Positions 49,367-62,649 are shown, counted from the first letter of the stretch. The stretch is DNA of 64,000 nt from Lamellibrachia satsuma (GCA_033239005.1 BSQZ01000005.1:4309001-4373000), one strand, 5' to 3'. Translations and numbers: made by a program. The notes: generated from the letters alone by a model not told the origin.

Positions 49367-50160
49367 TGAGGCATCTGTTATTATTCAAAGTTTTATGTAG
49401 CGAGGAAAGGGTTAAAGTTAAATGACATTGGTTTCATGTAGTGTCATACACAGGGCTGGGTCCAATTACATGATTGTAATTGATTACAACAGAAATGCTG
49501 TTATTGTAAATGATTACATGAAGTTTTGATATCATGCTGTAATTGCAATGTTGTGTAACTGCAACAATTACTTCAATTACAATCACTTACAGACTATAAG
49601 CAATACTTAACTGCAATCTGCTAGCAAACATTTTACACGTCTTCCAAAGGGTAATAATATAAGGCATCACCATTAATTACTACAATGGATCGTAGGACTA
49701 CTAATGCGTTTATAGCATATCAAGTTCAGTTCAATAGATATAGTGTATTCTTGTGTCAATTGCCATGTGAGTAGATGTTTTGAGGAGGAAACTGATGTAC
49801 AGATAATGCTGAGCCGTTATTCAAACAACATGAAAAGACCTGTTTTAGTGATGTAGTTATGTCTATGGATGCTGTCCACGGGGTTTCCAGTTACCTACAC
49901 TAACAATAAACTTTTTTCTAATCTGCTTTTAAAACTGGAGGTTGTTTCACTGTTGGAAATTTCGGGGCTTTGTATTTGGATCTAACTTTCAGAAAACCAT
50001 GCTACAAAATGTATTCCAATTCAGATCTCCTTTTAGGAAATATTCGTCTCACCTAGTCCCGCACTCCACGAATCTTGGGCTAACGCAAATTATCACTGTC
50101 ATTCTCCTAATAGCCACGATCTTTCAAACCTCGAGTTAAATTCCCACCCAAAATTAAATT

Positions 50161-53100
50161 CAAATCAGACATTCTTACACATCTGTACCTCAGTGGACTA
50201 ATCACACTCTCAGGCGACACCCATCCGAACCCTGGCCCATATGGGCGCCCAATTTATCCTTCTGGAAGTTGTCATCAACCTCAGAAACCGAGACAAGGCT
50301 ATCCTCTGTGAAGAATGTAATCAATGGCACCACATACATTGTATCAGTATATCCCCATCATCCTACAATTCCTTGATTAAAGTGCCTTCTAGTTCTGCGA
50401 CCATTGTGGAATTCCAAATTTTACCCCTTCTCCATATAGAAATAAGCAATCAAATTCTAATTACACCTGGTCTGACAGCTCTATACTTAGCATCCCAACA
50501 CTCCATACATCACAAAATGCAGGCTTAATTTTCGCCCCAAACCCCCAAAACACCTCAACCCCCAAACGTCAAAAGAAAACACACTTAAAGAAAGGGATTT
50601 TGATAAACACCAACAACGGTAAGAGTGTAGAAAAACCCAACTAAAGGCAACTGTTCAATCCAATAACCCAGACATCATATTACTAGTTGAAACTAAATTA
50701 GATGAAAACTATGTTACATACTCTTTTCTCCCACCAACTATGAAGCCAACAGAAAGGACAGGAATGTCCATGGTGGCGGAGTCCTTACAGCCTTCCGTGA
50801 CAACATTGTAGCTGAACCCCTCCAAAATTTAAACTCAAATTGTGAAATAGTTTGGACGAAAATATACTTTGCACATAACAAGTGCATATACTTTGCATAT
50901 TTGCATTATCAACCCCCAAATTACCATCTCCACGAATCCCTAAACTATACAGATCACAAAAAACTCCCCCTAATGTAGTCATAGCTGGAGATTTTAACCT
51001 CCCTGGTATCAACTGGACAAATCACCAGACCATTAATAACAGCACTGCTAGCAAGCATAACAAACTACTAGAAATAACTAATGACTTTGGACTGCAAAAC
51101 ATGGTAAACACCCCACATGTATTGCTTCTGGTAACATACTTGACCTCATACTCACCTCAAATCCCACCATTATCATCAACACCCATACCACTCCTGGTAT
51201 GAGCAATCACGAATCCACGACCTTCAATGTCAACTTAAACCCAGTTTGCAACAGGAAACCCCCCACAAAGTTTATAGTTACAAATCAGCAAACTGGGACA
51301 AACTCAAAGACGACATAGACAAATTAAATAGTGAATATTTCAACATGGACCCCAACTAACAGGATATAGACATAAACTGGACCTTCTTTCACGAACGTCT
51401 GACTACCTTGATTAACAATAACATACCTAGACAATACACCAAAGCTAAAACTCACCTCCCTTGGATAATTAGAATGCAGAGAAGATGTAACAAAAGCCGC
51501 AAAAAGGCAAAGCAAACTGGACTAAACAGCGACCGGGAAAATTTTTTATGGAACTCCAAAAGCAAGCTACTAAAGCATTAGCAAAATCTTACAAAGACTA
51601 TGTTAACAGCCACACTGGAGACGGTATGAAAACTAATCCAAACGATTCTGACCATTTATTAAGGCAAATAAACGAGAAAACAGAGTGAATGACCATCCAA
51701 TAACAAATGATCGTGATAAAGCAGATGCCCTTAACAACCAATTTAGTTCTGTATTTACCTAAGAAAAGCACCCCATCCCACAAATAGCCCCCTCTACTTA
51801 CCCCAACATCCCCCTTCTAGAAATTGGCATAGATGGCATAATAAAGCTGCTGGAAAATCTAAACCAGAACAAAGCTACAGGCCTAGATGAACTCTCAGCC
51901 AGAGTCCTTAAAGAAACTGCAAAGCAGATAGCTCCCATTATCACCCAAACTTTCCAACAATCATGCAACACAGGGAAACTTCCTAATGACTGGCTACAAG
52001 CATTAGTAACTTCCATACACAAAAAAGCCACAAATCTAACCCGACTAACTACAGACCCATATCGCTAACCTGCATCCTCTGTAAAGTGATGGAACTTATC
52101 ATCCTAAGCAATATGTGGAAGCACCTGCACAAGCATAACATCACTCTCCACTTCCAACACGCATTCCAGTCGGGACTGTTTTGTGAATCCCAACTCATTG
52201 AGACAGTCCATGACTGGATGACTGCTATGGACAACAAGACCCAAATTAACGCAATCCTGGTTGACTTTGCATAAGGCTTCAACAACGTCCCTCACCTACG
52301 CTTTCTATAAAAATTTACCTCCTATGGAATCACTGGAAACACTAAAAATTGGATCAAATCTTTTCTATCCAACCGCAAACAGAGAGTCTCAGTTAACGGA
52401 GCCCTGTTGGACATCACAGATGTCACATCTGGTGTTACACAGGGTTTAGTTCTAGGACCTGTCCTCTTCTTACTCTACATAAATAACATAGATGGGAACA
52501 TCAAATCTTCCATATGCCTTTTTGCAGATGACAGTATTATATAACGGAAAATTTCTTCCAAAACTGACCACAAAATTCTCCAAACTGACCTCAACCAACT
52601 CAAAACATGGTCAGACAAATGGCATTTAATGTATCTAAATGTGTCCACCTTCCAATAACAAACATAATTAAACCCAGCCCACATAAGTACTCGCTTTTTG
52701 GCCAGCCACTATCTACTGTATCCAGCCACTCATATCTCGGAGTAAATTGGATTCCAAATTAACCTGGACAAATCAAGTTACTGAAATAACTTCAAAAGTT
52801 TTAGGCATGATTAAACAAACTCTCGCATGGCCCATGTAAACCCAAAGATAAACAAACAGCCTACAACATGCTAATCCGGCCAAAACTTGAGTATTCGTCA
52901 CCCATATGGTATCCTCACACCATTTCACAAGCCTTGAAAGAGTGCTGCCAGATTTGTTAAAAAATTATTACAGACGGAACACAAATCCAACAGATCTAAT
53001 TACTGCCCTTGGATGGCCAACACTTGAACGAAGATGTATTATTAAACAAGCCACAACCTTCTACAAAATTCTAAATAACATTATTAAGATCACCCCCTCC

Positions 53101-53460
53101 TCTACAGGCCTACTAACCCGCTCTCAAACCCGTGGACAATACATAGCCCCCAGGTGTCGTATAAATGCATTGGTCTTTTCATTTTATCCCCGAGCAATTC
53201 GCATATAGAACATGATCCCACCAAACATTACCAACATCAAAAACCCCAAATCGTTTCAAGAAGCTATCAACAGTATCATGGAACTCCCTTTCACCACACC
53301 TCCTCACCTATACTGCCTATTAAACACAGCAACATAAACTTATTCCATGGTGCAGGTGTGGAGACTGTCTATGTGTGCATGAGGCAAGACAGCGACAGTT
53401 TCCATACACCTAACCAACCTATTCAAAATTTTCAACTGACATCCTATACATAAAATAAAT
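50161..53460 (+). mobile_element. Near-complete but decayed CR1/jockey-type LINE
   Basis: Order of remnants on the plus strand: GDTHPNPGP (50213-50239), a PHD-like zinc motif (AILCEECNQWHHIHCIS, about 50295-50345), endonuclease signature GDFNLPGINW (about 50987), reverse transcriptase blocks (KATGLDELSARVLK, QLIETVHDW, LVDFA, LGPVLFLLYINNIDG, FADDSII) to about 52550, and a C-terminal tail to about 53300. Many stops and frameshifts; the zinc motif is shifted about 50280. It is a dead copy. PHD-type finger plus endonuclease plus RT is known for CR1-clade LINEs of invertebrates. Confidence 0.85.
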
Positions 53461-53565
53461 AAAAATATCAATTAAAATACCCTTTCACTAACATTAAAGA
53501 TGCTAGTCTTTTAGTTGTATGTACCACTCACAGCGCATATGCACAGACCACCACAAACTCCTGCG

Positions 53566-53990
53566 TTAGCCCAACATTGGGCTGTTTGGAGTGTAACCAC
53601 TTGAGCTTAAGGAATTCCAGTCTGTAACTATGAGTGGAAAGAAACTATACTTCAACATGTTGGATTTAACTGCTGGGGGAATGAAGTGGTGACAATCGCT
53701 CGATCTGGTGTGGCAAGTAGACGTTTTAAGGTAGCCTGGAGGGTGACGGCGATCTTGTAACTGTAAGGTTTGCAACTTTCCTTCTATTTTGGAGGGTTGG
53801 CCAGTTAATTGTGGACAACATACTAGTAACACTGAATTCTCTAGAATAATCATGTAGTACAAAACTGGCAGTGCAGCATTGGATTTTTTCCATTTGATTA
53901 ATTTGGCATTTACAGCATGGGTCCCACATGGCTGAGGAATATTCCAGCTTAGGCTTGACAAGGGTGGTGTATGCTTTCACCTTTACTTTT
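53566..53990 (-). mobile_element. Second LINE fragment, reverse transcriptase tail, opposite strand
   Basis: Minus-strand phrases: YTTLVKPKLEYSSAMWDP, FVLHDYSREFSVTSML, WPTLQNRRKVANL, then in another frame HFIPPAVKSN and YSFFPLIVTDWNSL. These are the usual end of jockey/CR1-like reverse transcriptases. It is tail to tail with the larger LINE and of a different subfamily. Confidence 0.8.
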
Positions 53991-56900
53991 TCTATGTAGG
54001 TTTCTTTTGATTAGCCCGAGAGTTTTATTTTGCTTTAAATAGGTTTCTAGATTGAATTAGGGAATTTAATTTTAGACCTGAACATGCACCGCGAGGTCCG
54101 TGCATGTGTCCCATTTCGACCATGATAGAAACCGGCACGACAACCTACATTCTGCGGTATACCCAGTTTTTATACAATCAGTCCACAGACTAATTAATTT
54201 GTAAGTTAATTGCTCTTTCTGATCGGCAACGCGCTTGTGTACCACGTCCGCCTACACCTAGCCGTGACTTGTGTGAACTATGGGTGAGGCCAACATATCG
54301 GACTTACTGCAATATTTACATCGTAACATACTCACTCAAATAATAATAGAGTTTATCATAACATATGTGCCATGCCCTTAGCGATTAATAGCAAAACGAA
54401 AGTCAATAAAACATGTTTTTGCATCCAAATACTATACAACGGATCCACCGATGCGCATGTGCTTATTCGCAGCCGCGGAAGTATCCCGTGACCTTTAAAC
54501 TCAGAAAGTTCAACAGAGTTGCCTGATGATAAACTGTAAACATGAAACTGGATTGCGGTCGGGAGAAGCTATGTTCAATGTAGGAATTGATCCAATGCAT
54601 GAGCGCACAATAAAATGTTGAGGTAACTTGTCGCCATGCTTAGGCACTAACTTTTTCTCCAAAATTATTGAAAGCGAATAGTCCACCAGGTGTCGCTTTT
54701 ATCGAACTGAACCAGTATTTTTAAAGGTCATGGTACATTCATTACAAAGTCAGCAGGCCAAATGTAATGACATTCATTTCATATATAGCTCATTTTACAC
54801 TTCAGTGGATCAATGACAATGTCAAAAAAATAAAGTTATCATTATATCATAATATTATGTTACCCGTTGGGGGGCGCTGTTCAATTACATGTCGTCTGCC
54901 AGCTAGTGAAAGGCGCCAAAGCCAAAAGGGGAAGACGTCAGGAAGTGTATCTGAGACCGAATAGCTTGATAGGTAACTGCATGTGTAACTATTTATGTAA
55001 ACACCTAGCTACATCACCCGTGTGTATGTAGTATATGTCCATATACGTGTTGCAAGTCGATACATGTCGAAACAAGTTATTTAAATCATGCATTTGCAAT
55101 CGCCCAATCAATGGCAATGCAAATGCCAGGCCCATGGCAATGCCAATGTCATTGCCGCAAATCGCCAAATCATGTCACGCAGTGACAATGATTCAGTGCC
55201 AATGGCCAATGCAATGGGCATGGACATGGAATTTTTGTCATGAGTCTTAGAGTTTATATTCAGAAATTGCATACATAACACTGGACTGGTACATACGTAC
55301 ATAATATGCAAAAACGAACGTAAAAATAGGTATTTTGAAACATCCTCACGAATCTATTAAATCGATGGAGAAAAAGTCATTTTGAGGTTATGTGACATAA
55401 TAATTTATTCAAAACGGCCACAAAACATTAGGAGTACTAACGTACTATCGAATATCACATGCAATAACAAGAGAACTGATAATCACATGAATAATGATGG
55501 CATATTTAGAAAGACCACTATTATTTACACAAAGTAGCAAAATATGAAGGCAATCAGTACATCATTTGATATTTTATACAGACATCATTAGCAAGTGTAA
55601 ACATCCAGACGATTTCTACACGCTTGCCAGCCTATCTAGTATCTACCAAAATAAAACTACTAGTACTAGTCACAGTTGAATAATGATTGCATATTTAGAA
55701 ATAACACTAATATTTACGCAAAGTGGCAAACTATGAAGGTATTCAGTACATTATTTGACATTTTGGACGGACACCATTGACAGGTGTAAAAATCCAGACG
55801 ATTTCTATATGTATTGTCATCAGAAACAGTCACTTCACTGTCACTCATCGAGTACTCAGACAGGCAATTTTATACCATCACTGGCACTGTTGTCTTCACC
55901 AGAACATCTATCTCTATCACTCATATTGTCAATAATCCTGATTACTTCAGATGGATCCATGATCAACCACGATCGTAGCGTGTCTTTCAAATTACTATTA
56001 CAAATCTCAAACTAAACATTTCGCAATGCCATTACAACCAGGCAGTGCCTATATGCTATGCCTCTATCGATCTATGGAGCAATACAACATATTGCACCAG
56101 ACCATATATGACCACCCCTATGCCATCTTTAAAAGTTAAAATTACAAGATGAACTATTCCTGGCTGCCACCATTACAGGAAGCTTATACCTCATGGCTAT
56201 CACATTGTATATCGTGACTGTCATAAAACGGAAAATCACAACATGAATAGGACAATGGATGAATACGATGAACTATGCACCAGTGCATATTCTGGAAAGT
56301 AGAGCAACTATGCACCAGTGCGTATTCCAGATAAAAAAGGTTAATAGAACATGCAGTTTTCACAAAAATCTGAAGAAACTTTTTGTGCAAAAGATTGATA
56401 TACCAATTCCCTAATAGTTACTTCATCAATTCAATGCGAACAAATTGTTAGAAAAGTTGTTTTGAGTGAAATACATACGATAATCGAGTGCAGACAACGG
56501 GTGCCATGAAACCATGCTCCATCTTAAATTCTGCTCAATAATTCACGTGTTAAAAAGCATCGCTGTGTAGTAAGACGCAATGCATTACATGTACAAACAC
56601 CATGGGTTCGTTCGTTAACTTTGCTGTGATGATTATTATGAATAATTGCATACATTTTCACCCGATAAAGTGAAATATACCAGTAGTGTATTTACATCAA
56701 GGTCACCAACGTCACCAATGTGGTGCAATAGAGCTGACATCTAGTGATCACTGTCCTTATGAAATACCAAAATATATCTCAAAAAAACTGTTTGTGTAAT
56801 TTTTCTTTCGAAGCAATTAACTATTGATGTCTGTAATGCAATATCCAGTGAGAATCTCAAATTGGTGAAATTCAGGAGTGGGTTGAATTTGACGACGGTG

Positions 56901-57530
56901 ACTATATATATCTATACCATAGACATAGCCAGGGTTTTTTAAGGCCTTTCACATAGGTAGTTTGCGCAAAAGATCGATATACCAAGGCCCCAGATCATGC
57001 AGACCTGGGGCCGAAGTACTCGTGTACTCGAGTACATTTTTGAAATACTCGTACTCATAGAAATTATGGTCGTACTCGTACTTGTGTTCAATGTACTCAT
57101 ATTTTACAAGTACATTACAAGTACATCTGAGAACTTTTTCAGTATGATACTGTGAGAATTATTTAATTTCTTATTTGATCAAATCATTAATAACTACAAC
57201 AATAATTTCAAAAAGTATGGTAGCAAATTGTATTACCTGCATATGAATCAAATGAAAAACATTTTATTATGTTCTTGCATGCATCTCAGCTGAGTTATAA
57301 ATGTTTTTTAATACAGGATCATTTATTATGTAAATTCTATTGCAATAACCATGATATTAATTAGGTATTCCAAAGTGGCTGTCGTGGCTGGCGAAAATTG
57401 CTGCAGAAGGCTGGTTTTGGGTGATGTTCAAAAATCAATATAAAATCACTGATACCATTTTGAGCTACAAATGTTACCTCAATAAATGTTGGTATCTTTC
57501 CTCTGTTGTTCAGTGATTATCAATTGTTTT
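53991..57530. other. Repeat-rich intergenic region without recognised genes
   Basis: No frame here shows a recognisable protein. Contents are short repeats: a GCCAATGCAATGG-type cluster at about 55090-55230, a direct duplication at 55489-55815, a doubled 'actatgcaccagtgc' at 56270-56330, and a GTACTCGTACT-type stretch at 57015-57130. A block near 56430-56470 recurs at 63005-63050 inside the transposon at the right end. Confidence 0.45.
55489..55815. repeat. Diverged direct duplication of about 138 bp
   Basis: 55489-55626 and 55678-55815 are similar throughout: both contain 'gcatatttagaaa', 'ttcagtacat' or 'atcagtacat', and 'atccagacgatttcta'. The copies are spaced 189 bases apart and clearly diverged. 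Confidence 0.75.
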
Positions 57531-57542
57531 AAAAAGGCTTAC

Positions 57543-57714
57543 TTATTTGTTGATGAATTTTTGAAAATGACGGGTTGGTGGCCGCGAAAAGCGATGTTCC
57601 AAATTCACGTCGCTGACATTTGCAAGCCACCATATTTCGGCGCTTCGCGGAGGAAAGCATAACCTCGGGTGATGCTGAATTTATTCTGAGATCAAAGGGG
57701 ATATGTTCAGCCAT
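57543..57714 (-). CDS. Candidate first exon, minus strand, unknown protein
   Basis: From ATG 57714-57712 the frame gives MAEHIPFDLRINSASPEV, then a basic Cys-containing stretch (KRRNMVACKCQRRE), up to a possible donor (gtaagc) at 57542; phase 1. CpG-rich for this region. It lies 240 bases from a plus-strand first exon, head to head. It might be the missing 5' end of the RING-H2 gene, but the phase does not fit a direct join to the exon at 48463, so another exon would be needed. Confidence 0.3.
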
Positions 57715-57954
57715 CGATACATGTAATTTTTTTCAAAACGAATCCCGCGAAGATTACATTTTTCGATGACGAAATGTTCTTTTTGTTGTTTGACATGAAC
57801 CAGAAAATTATTTCTCAACATGCAATATATCATTAAATATGCCAGCATCCGTTCTTTTTAAAAAACTTTGTTTAATTTGTAATAAAACAATGGATTCCCT
57901 CCGCTGGCCGGTCAAAGTTCCCCCCACTAATAAATGCCAGTGAGTTTCGAAAAC
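57715..57954. promoter_or_regulatory. Presumed bidirectional promoter
   Basis: The 240-base gap between two divergent candidate start codons. No TATA box near either start. CpG content is above the local average around 57720-57770 and in the two flanking exons. Confidence 0.35.
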
Positions 57955-58051
57955 ATGGCTGCGAAGGTGTGTCCGTGTCCACGCTGTGAGACGTTGGAGT
58001 CATCTGCTTCGCAGAACGTCGCTAAGAAACATGTTAACTTCACCCAGAAAG
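57955..58051 (+). CDS. First coding exon of an unrecognised gene
   Basis: ATG at 57955 in a good context (AACATGG) opens a 97-base exon giving MAAKVCPCPRCETLESSA and then ASQNVAKKHVNFTQKG, ending at a consensus donor AAAG|GTAAGT (58051/58052), phase 1. The CPCPRC cluster could bind metal. Later exons were not recognised in the remaining 6 kb, which is mostly transposons, so the gene may continue past the window. I do not recognise the protein. Confidence 0.55.
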
Positions 58052-58567
58052 GTAAGTTATTGTATATTTTCATTTTATGAAGTAATATTTGATTAATTTA
58101 ATGATAATACGCGATAACATTTAGCAACAAATAGTTGAGTCTAAGCCGATACCATGCGTCCGACTTTCACGGGATTGGTCCCCCATACGATGCGAATGTT
58201 TTATTTCTTTTTAGGCAGCCTGTCTACCCAACAGTACCAACAGTTTGTGTCCCAAATATATACAAAGCATTTGAATTATTAACATATCTTATTTAGTGTT
58301 AGTTTCTGCTGAAAGAGACAAAATCGTTGATCACGTGACCAGGTTGTTTCTCGTTGCGTTGCAAAACCGAGTTGCCACGATATTGCGCGATGGACTGTGC
58401 ACGAAGTTAGGATGCAATTATACATGTTTTAACGATAATATTTTCATGGTTACCCATATAAGTTTTGTTTATTGGTATATTATTAAATGAACACTGACAT
58501 TTTTTTCTCGGGCAGAATACCCATCCATTTTTAAATTAACTGGAATAATGCAACTTTATATTAAAAG

Positions 58568-58879
58568 GTAAAGTCATCCCCCAGGCATTACGCCTTAGGA
58601 AGCCATGAAGGCTTATATGGCCAGTGCTTAAACCTGGTTTCTGTAGTGCGAAGCAACTTAGAGTGCAGTTATACTGACTCTCCTGGACGGGACACTAGTC
58701 CATCGCAGGTACCTTCCAAACAGTGTTTGTACTCATTTACAGCTGAGTAGACTGAGGCAAAGTAGGGTAAACGAAATTGCCTAAGCTTCGAAAACGAACC
58801 ATGCCCAGTGTGGGTATTGAACTCACAACCCTCGGATTTAGAGTCCAACACTTTAACCACTAGGCCACGGCTGCCCCCC
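58568..58879 (-). mobile_element. tRNA-derived SINE
   Basis: On the minus strand the head reads 'gtggcctagtggttaaag' (A box) and, about 35 bases on, 'gagttcaatacc' (B box, 58813-58827 on the plus strand), with a tRNA-like spacing. A central body follows with 'gatggactagtgtcccgtcc', ending near 58568. The head gives a tRNA-like fold, but the long 3' body marks it as a SINE. Confidence 0.82.
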
Positions 58880-60889
58880 TAACTTTATATTAACTTAAGC
58901 TTTAATCTGTTTATGCACGTAGTATTTGTTTGACTGTACAGGCAATTTGTTATTTTATCATACTGTAGTAATTGTATATTGATATATTGGCTGATTCTGT
59001 GAATTGTAAAATAATAAACAAGTCAACTGTCACTTTACTTTATTCCGTTTCATAAGCTGCACTTCAAATCCCAAACGGAGGTTCAGGGACCGACAGATTG
59101 GCAACCAAACTGGAATGATTGCCAGATTGGTTGGTAATTAATTTTGATTTCCACTTTTTTATTTGGAGCTTCATGTTGGTTTGGTGATGTGAAAATCTTC
59201 CGTCCCGGCTGATTGGTGCAACTGGAGTGACGACCACTTTCAACAGTTGATGTTAGTCAAAGGCAACCAGGTCTTGTAATAGTTCTAAATTGTAATAGTA
59301 CACAGACAAAACAAGGAATTTGGATGACAGAGAAGACAAAAGAAGTAAAACAGCAGATATGTTAATTATGAAAAGCATACTTGGGAAGGAAATGTATTTG
59401 TATTAGAACTTGTATTTGATGTATTTAACAATTAAAAAACACTGTATTTGCATTTGACCAAGTGTATTTGTTATATTAATAAACATATTTAATAAATGGT
59501 ATATATGTGTCCAATGCTTTTTATGTTTGTTTATTATTGTTTGCTTATGTATAATGTTAAGGGCTCACAAACAATGTTCTTTTAAGTAGAGAATGACCAG
59601 TACGGTCGTGTGTAGTCCATGCCAGCTGTGAAGTCAATTTCAACAGATTATGAGAAAATCACGAGTCTGTAAATCCTCTCTTGACTGACAGTCACGAAGA
59701 GTCTGAAATGATAGATATGATGTTATATCTGAATAGCTCTTAGTAATTTATCGCCCTAGTGTTTTTGTGTGCAAGTAGCTACACAAAATAGCAGTTTTGG
59801 CATCATGAACATTGTATGGCACATTGTTTTATTTGAGGGCAACGTTCGTGTAATTGCGATATGTTGCCCTTTACTGCCTGTAAAAGTCAAGGTTAAACTT
59901 AAAGAACCCAAGCTCTGTATGTTTTAAATTTATTGATGAAAGTTATACCGTTCCACAGATACAACAATTATCCCTGTACCTCAATTATGTCAAAAGTTAT
60001 GAACTGTCAGAGTTATAAATTTTGACGTGTTTTGACCCATCAGCACAAATTAAGGAAATTTACATTTTCAAAATAAAATTGTGAATTGTATGTTGATCTT
60101 ACATGCTTGAAAAATATTGGGTGTGGTCTATATGTATACCGAATATAAAAACAAAAGTTTTGAGAGTTCAGGTTGTGTTGTTTGATATTTGTGGTGTCTC
60201 AAAGTAGGCCTTTCGGCCAAATTTGGATATTGACGAAAAATGTACGTAGTTAAAAAATCGGGAAAACAATCATATCTCTGCTAAATATTGGAGTACAGAT
60301 ATAAAATTTATATCACTTTGTTCAGAATCAAAAGCTCTATCAAATGGCATAATTTAAAAATAACTTTGTTGATTTTGAAAAATCACTTTGGAATACCTAT
60401 ATTAATTGCAAAGTAATAGCCTCTGATTTGTAATTATTATTTAAATTTAGTAGATATGGTTTCATTTTTACTTGGTATTGATAAGTTTTCACAAATTCAC
60501 ACCATGGATAACTTTTCTGCACATTTAATGCACTGAAGCCATACAGGCTTCGCTTCAAAAGGCAGCATCTTTTGATTCTTTTCCCAGTCATAAACCCCTA
60601 TTTCATATCCATAGTTGTACTAGTTTACCAGTCCAGGCCATAATCCTTGTGTTTGTTTAATTAAGCCAAGAAATCCAGTAAGCCCATAATGAAAGGGTCA
60701 TTCATCAGTTAGACATAAAATGCCTTTGTTGCTCTCACAAGTGATTGTGCTAAGTACTGCTAACTGTGTCTTCTGAAGAAGTTTGGTGACTCAAGTCAGA
60801 CAGCCTGCACCAGTATTGTCTGGTGCCAATTTGTAGTGTGGTTAAAGTACAAACTATTGAGCCCTGGACATTGGCAGGTGCTAATCCAC
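58880..60889. other. Intergenic or intronic sequence, nothing supported
   Basis: If the gene starting at 57955 continues, this is intron. I see 'gtatttg'-type short repeats at 59390-59480 and no exon with convincing splice signals. Confidence 0.4.
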
Positions 60890-62640
60890 CCTCGTGGCAT
60901 ACTCCATCAACCAAAAGAACCAGACAGATGTAATTTTTCTGGACTTCAGTAAGGCCTTCAATGAAGTGTCTCATATAAAACTTCTCCACAAAATGTGGTA
61001 CTACGGAATCGACGGAAAGACAAATGCCTGGTTCAATGTGTTTCTTCGTTCTCACAGTCAACAAGTTGTCGTCAGTGGGCAGTCATTACAGTCAGCCAAT
61101 GTCCTCTCTGGAGATCCACAAGGAACAGGGTTGGGGCCAATGTTGTTTTTTTTGTACATTAATGACCTCAACGAAGGAGTGAATCCACAAATGCACCTGT
61201 TCGCTGATGACAGTATCGCTTACCGTGAAATTCAAACCTTGACTGACTACTTGGCACTTGAATTTGACCTGAACAAACTTCATCAAAAGACGTGGCAGAT
61301 GGATTTTAATGTGTCAAAGTGCACCGTCTTTTCAGCTACAACCAAGAGGAAGCCATCAACATATGATTACTATATGTTAAGCATAATTACCTGTCAAGAA
61401 ACTTGAAGTTTGTTCTGAATATTTCGAATGCATCTCACAGTCTTCTTCAGCAGACTGAAGTTACGGATGTGTCGCATGACCAGTGTCATGTGACAAGCTG
61501 GAGTAGGACTGGTGGGAGCTTCTGGCCGACGTCTCGGTTCAGCGTAGGTTTCTTTCTGTGGATGTTAATCGCCTCTTTATTTTTCTCCTTTGCCAGTTCT
61601 TGTGGTCTAGAATATTAACGTCCTTCATAGAGCACTGATGGCCTGTGTTCAGTTTGTGTTCACTTATAGCTGATAGGGGTTGGCGACAAGATAGATGTTC
61701 TTTGATTCTTGTGCCAAATGTTCTGGCTGTTTCTCCTATATAGTGTTGGTCACATTCTGGGCATTGTATGTCATATACTACCCCACACTTTGCTGCCTTT
61801 GCTGTTCTGTCTTTTGGGTGTACCAACAGTGACCTCAGGGCGTTGATAGGTTTGTGGTAAACCGGAATGTTATAGGACTTGAAAATCCTTGCTACTTGTT
61901 CTGACAGTTTACTAATGTAGGGCAGACCTATGGCATGTTGTCTTCTGCTGGTTTCTGTGGTGGTGTTCTCATTGCTTCTCATTGGTTGCGTGGTGTTAAA
62001 CATCCAAGTTTTGTAACCGTTTGCTTTTAGCACTTTCTTGATGTGGTCCACCTCTGTGTTCTTGTCTTCTTCTGTTATCAGGTTTTCTGCCCTTTGGAGG
62101 AGTGTCCTGACCACTGATCGTTTGTGGTGATTAGAATAAACTTCAAGTTTCTTGAGAGGTAATTATGCTTAATATTAATAACCAAGAAACCGGATCATCT
62201 ATCCATTCAAGGATTACTATATAGATGACCAACAGATCCCACAAACTGACTACCAGGACTACCTGGAAATTACCATCAACACGAAGTTATAGTGGCAGCC
62301 ACACATTAACAAGGTGCAAAACAAAGCCAGAAAGACGCTCGGCCTGATCAAGAGAACATTGCATGTGGCACCACCTGAAGATTGGAAAACTGCATGCGAG
62401 GTACGCATCCGACCAACGCTTAAGTGTGCTACTTGCGCCTAGTCACCCTTCAACATGACAGATATTCAGAAAGTTGTTTTGCAGCTCGTTTTGTCACTGG
62501 TGACTATCGGAGAACTTCAAATGTCACTGCCAAGTGTGCTAACTTCATGTGGGATACCATCATTGTCACAGCAGATGCTCACAGTAGACGCCACCACGAG
62601 TATAAGCTCTGAACACTACCAGCCTCCTGCATCTCTACCA
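60890..62640 (+). mobile_element. CR1/jockey-type LINE fragment, split by a Penelope-like element
   Basis: The frame from about 60897 reads QTDVIFLDFSKAFNEVSH, GDPQGTGLGPMLFFLYIND, HLFADDSIAY and LNKLHQKTWQMDFNVSKC: reverse transcriptase blocks including the FADD catalytic motif. The frame breaks at about 61377 where the Penelope insertion begins. After it (62181 on) the tail resumes: NKVQNKARKTLGLIKRTL, then FAARFVTGDYRRTSNVTA and WDTI. The 5' part is missing. The fragment ends where a DNA transposon starts at 62650. Confidence 0.85.
61377..62173 (-). mobile_element. Penelope-like element, 3' part with GIY-YIG endonuclease, flanked by inverted arms
   Basis: The minus-strand frame 62131-61539 begins SNHHKRSVVRTLLQRAENL (the end of the Penelope RT part), continues GLPYISKLSEQVARIFK and NIPVYHKP, and ends in a GIY-YIG nuclease: CGVVYDIQCPEC, HYIGETARTFGTRIKEH, then EHKLNTGHQ. 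About 190 codons remain; the RT core is missing. A 43-base sequence at 61377-61420 recurs inverted at 62131-62173. Penelope-like elements are known for such repeated or inverted ends. It is inserted inside a LINE. Confidence 0.85.
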
Positions 62641-62649
62641 GCACTCATT

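Noticed and set aside
58786..58879. tRNA gene on the minus strand
   Set aside because: A and B boxes are present but are followed by a 200-base body typical of a SINE.
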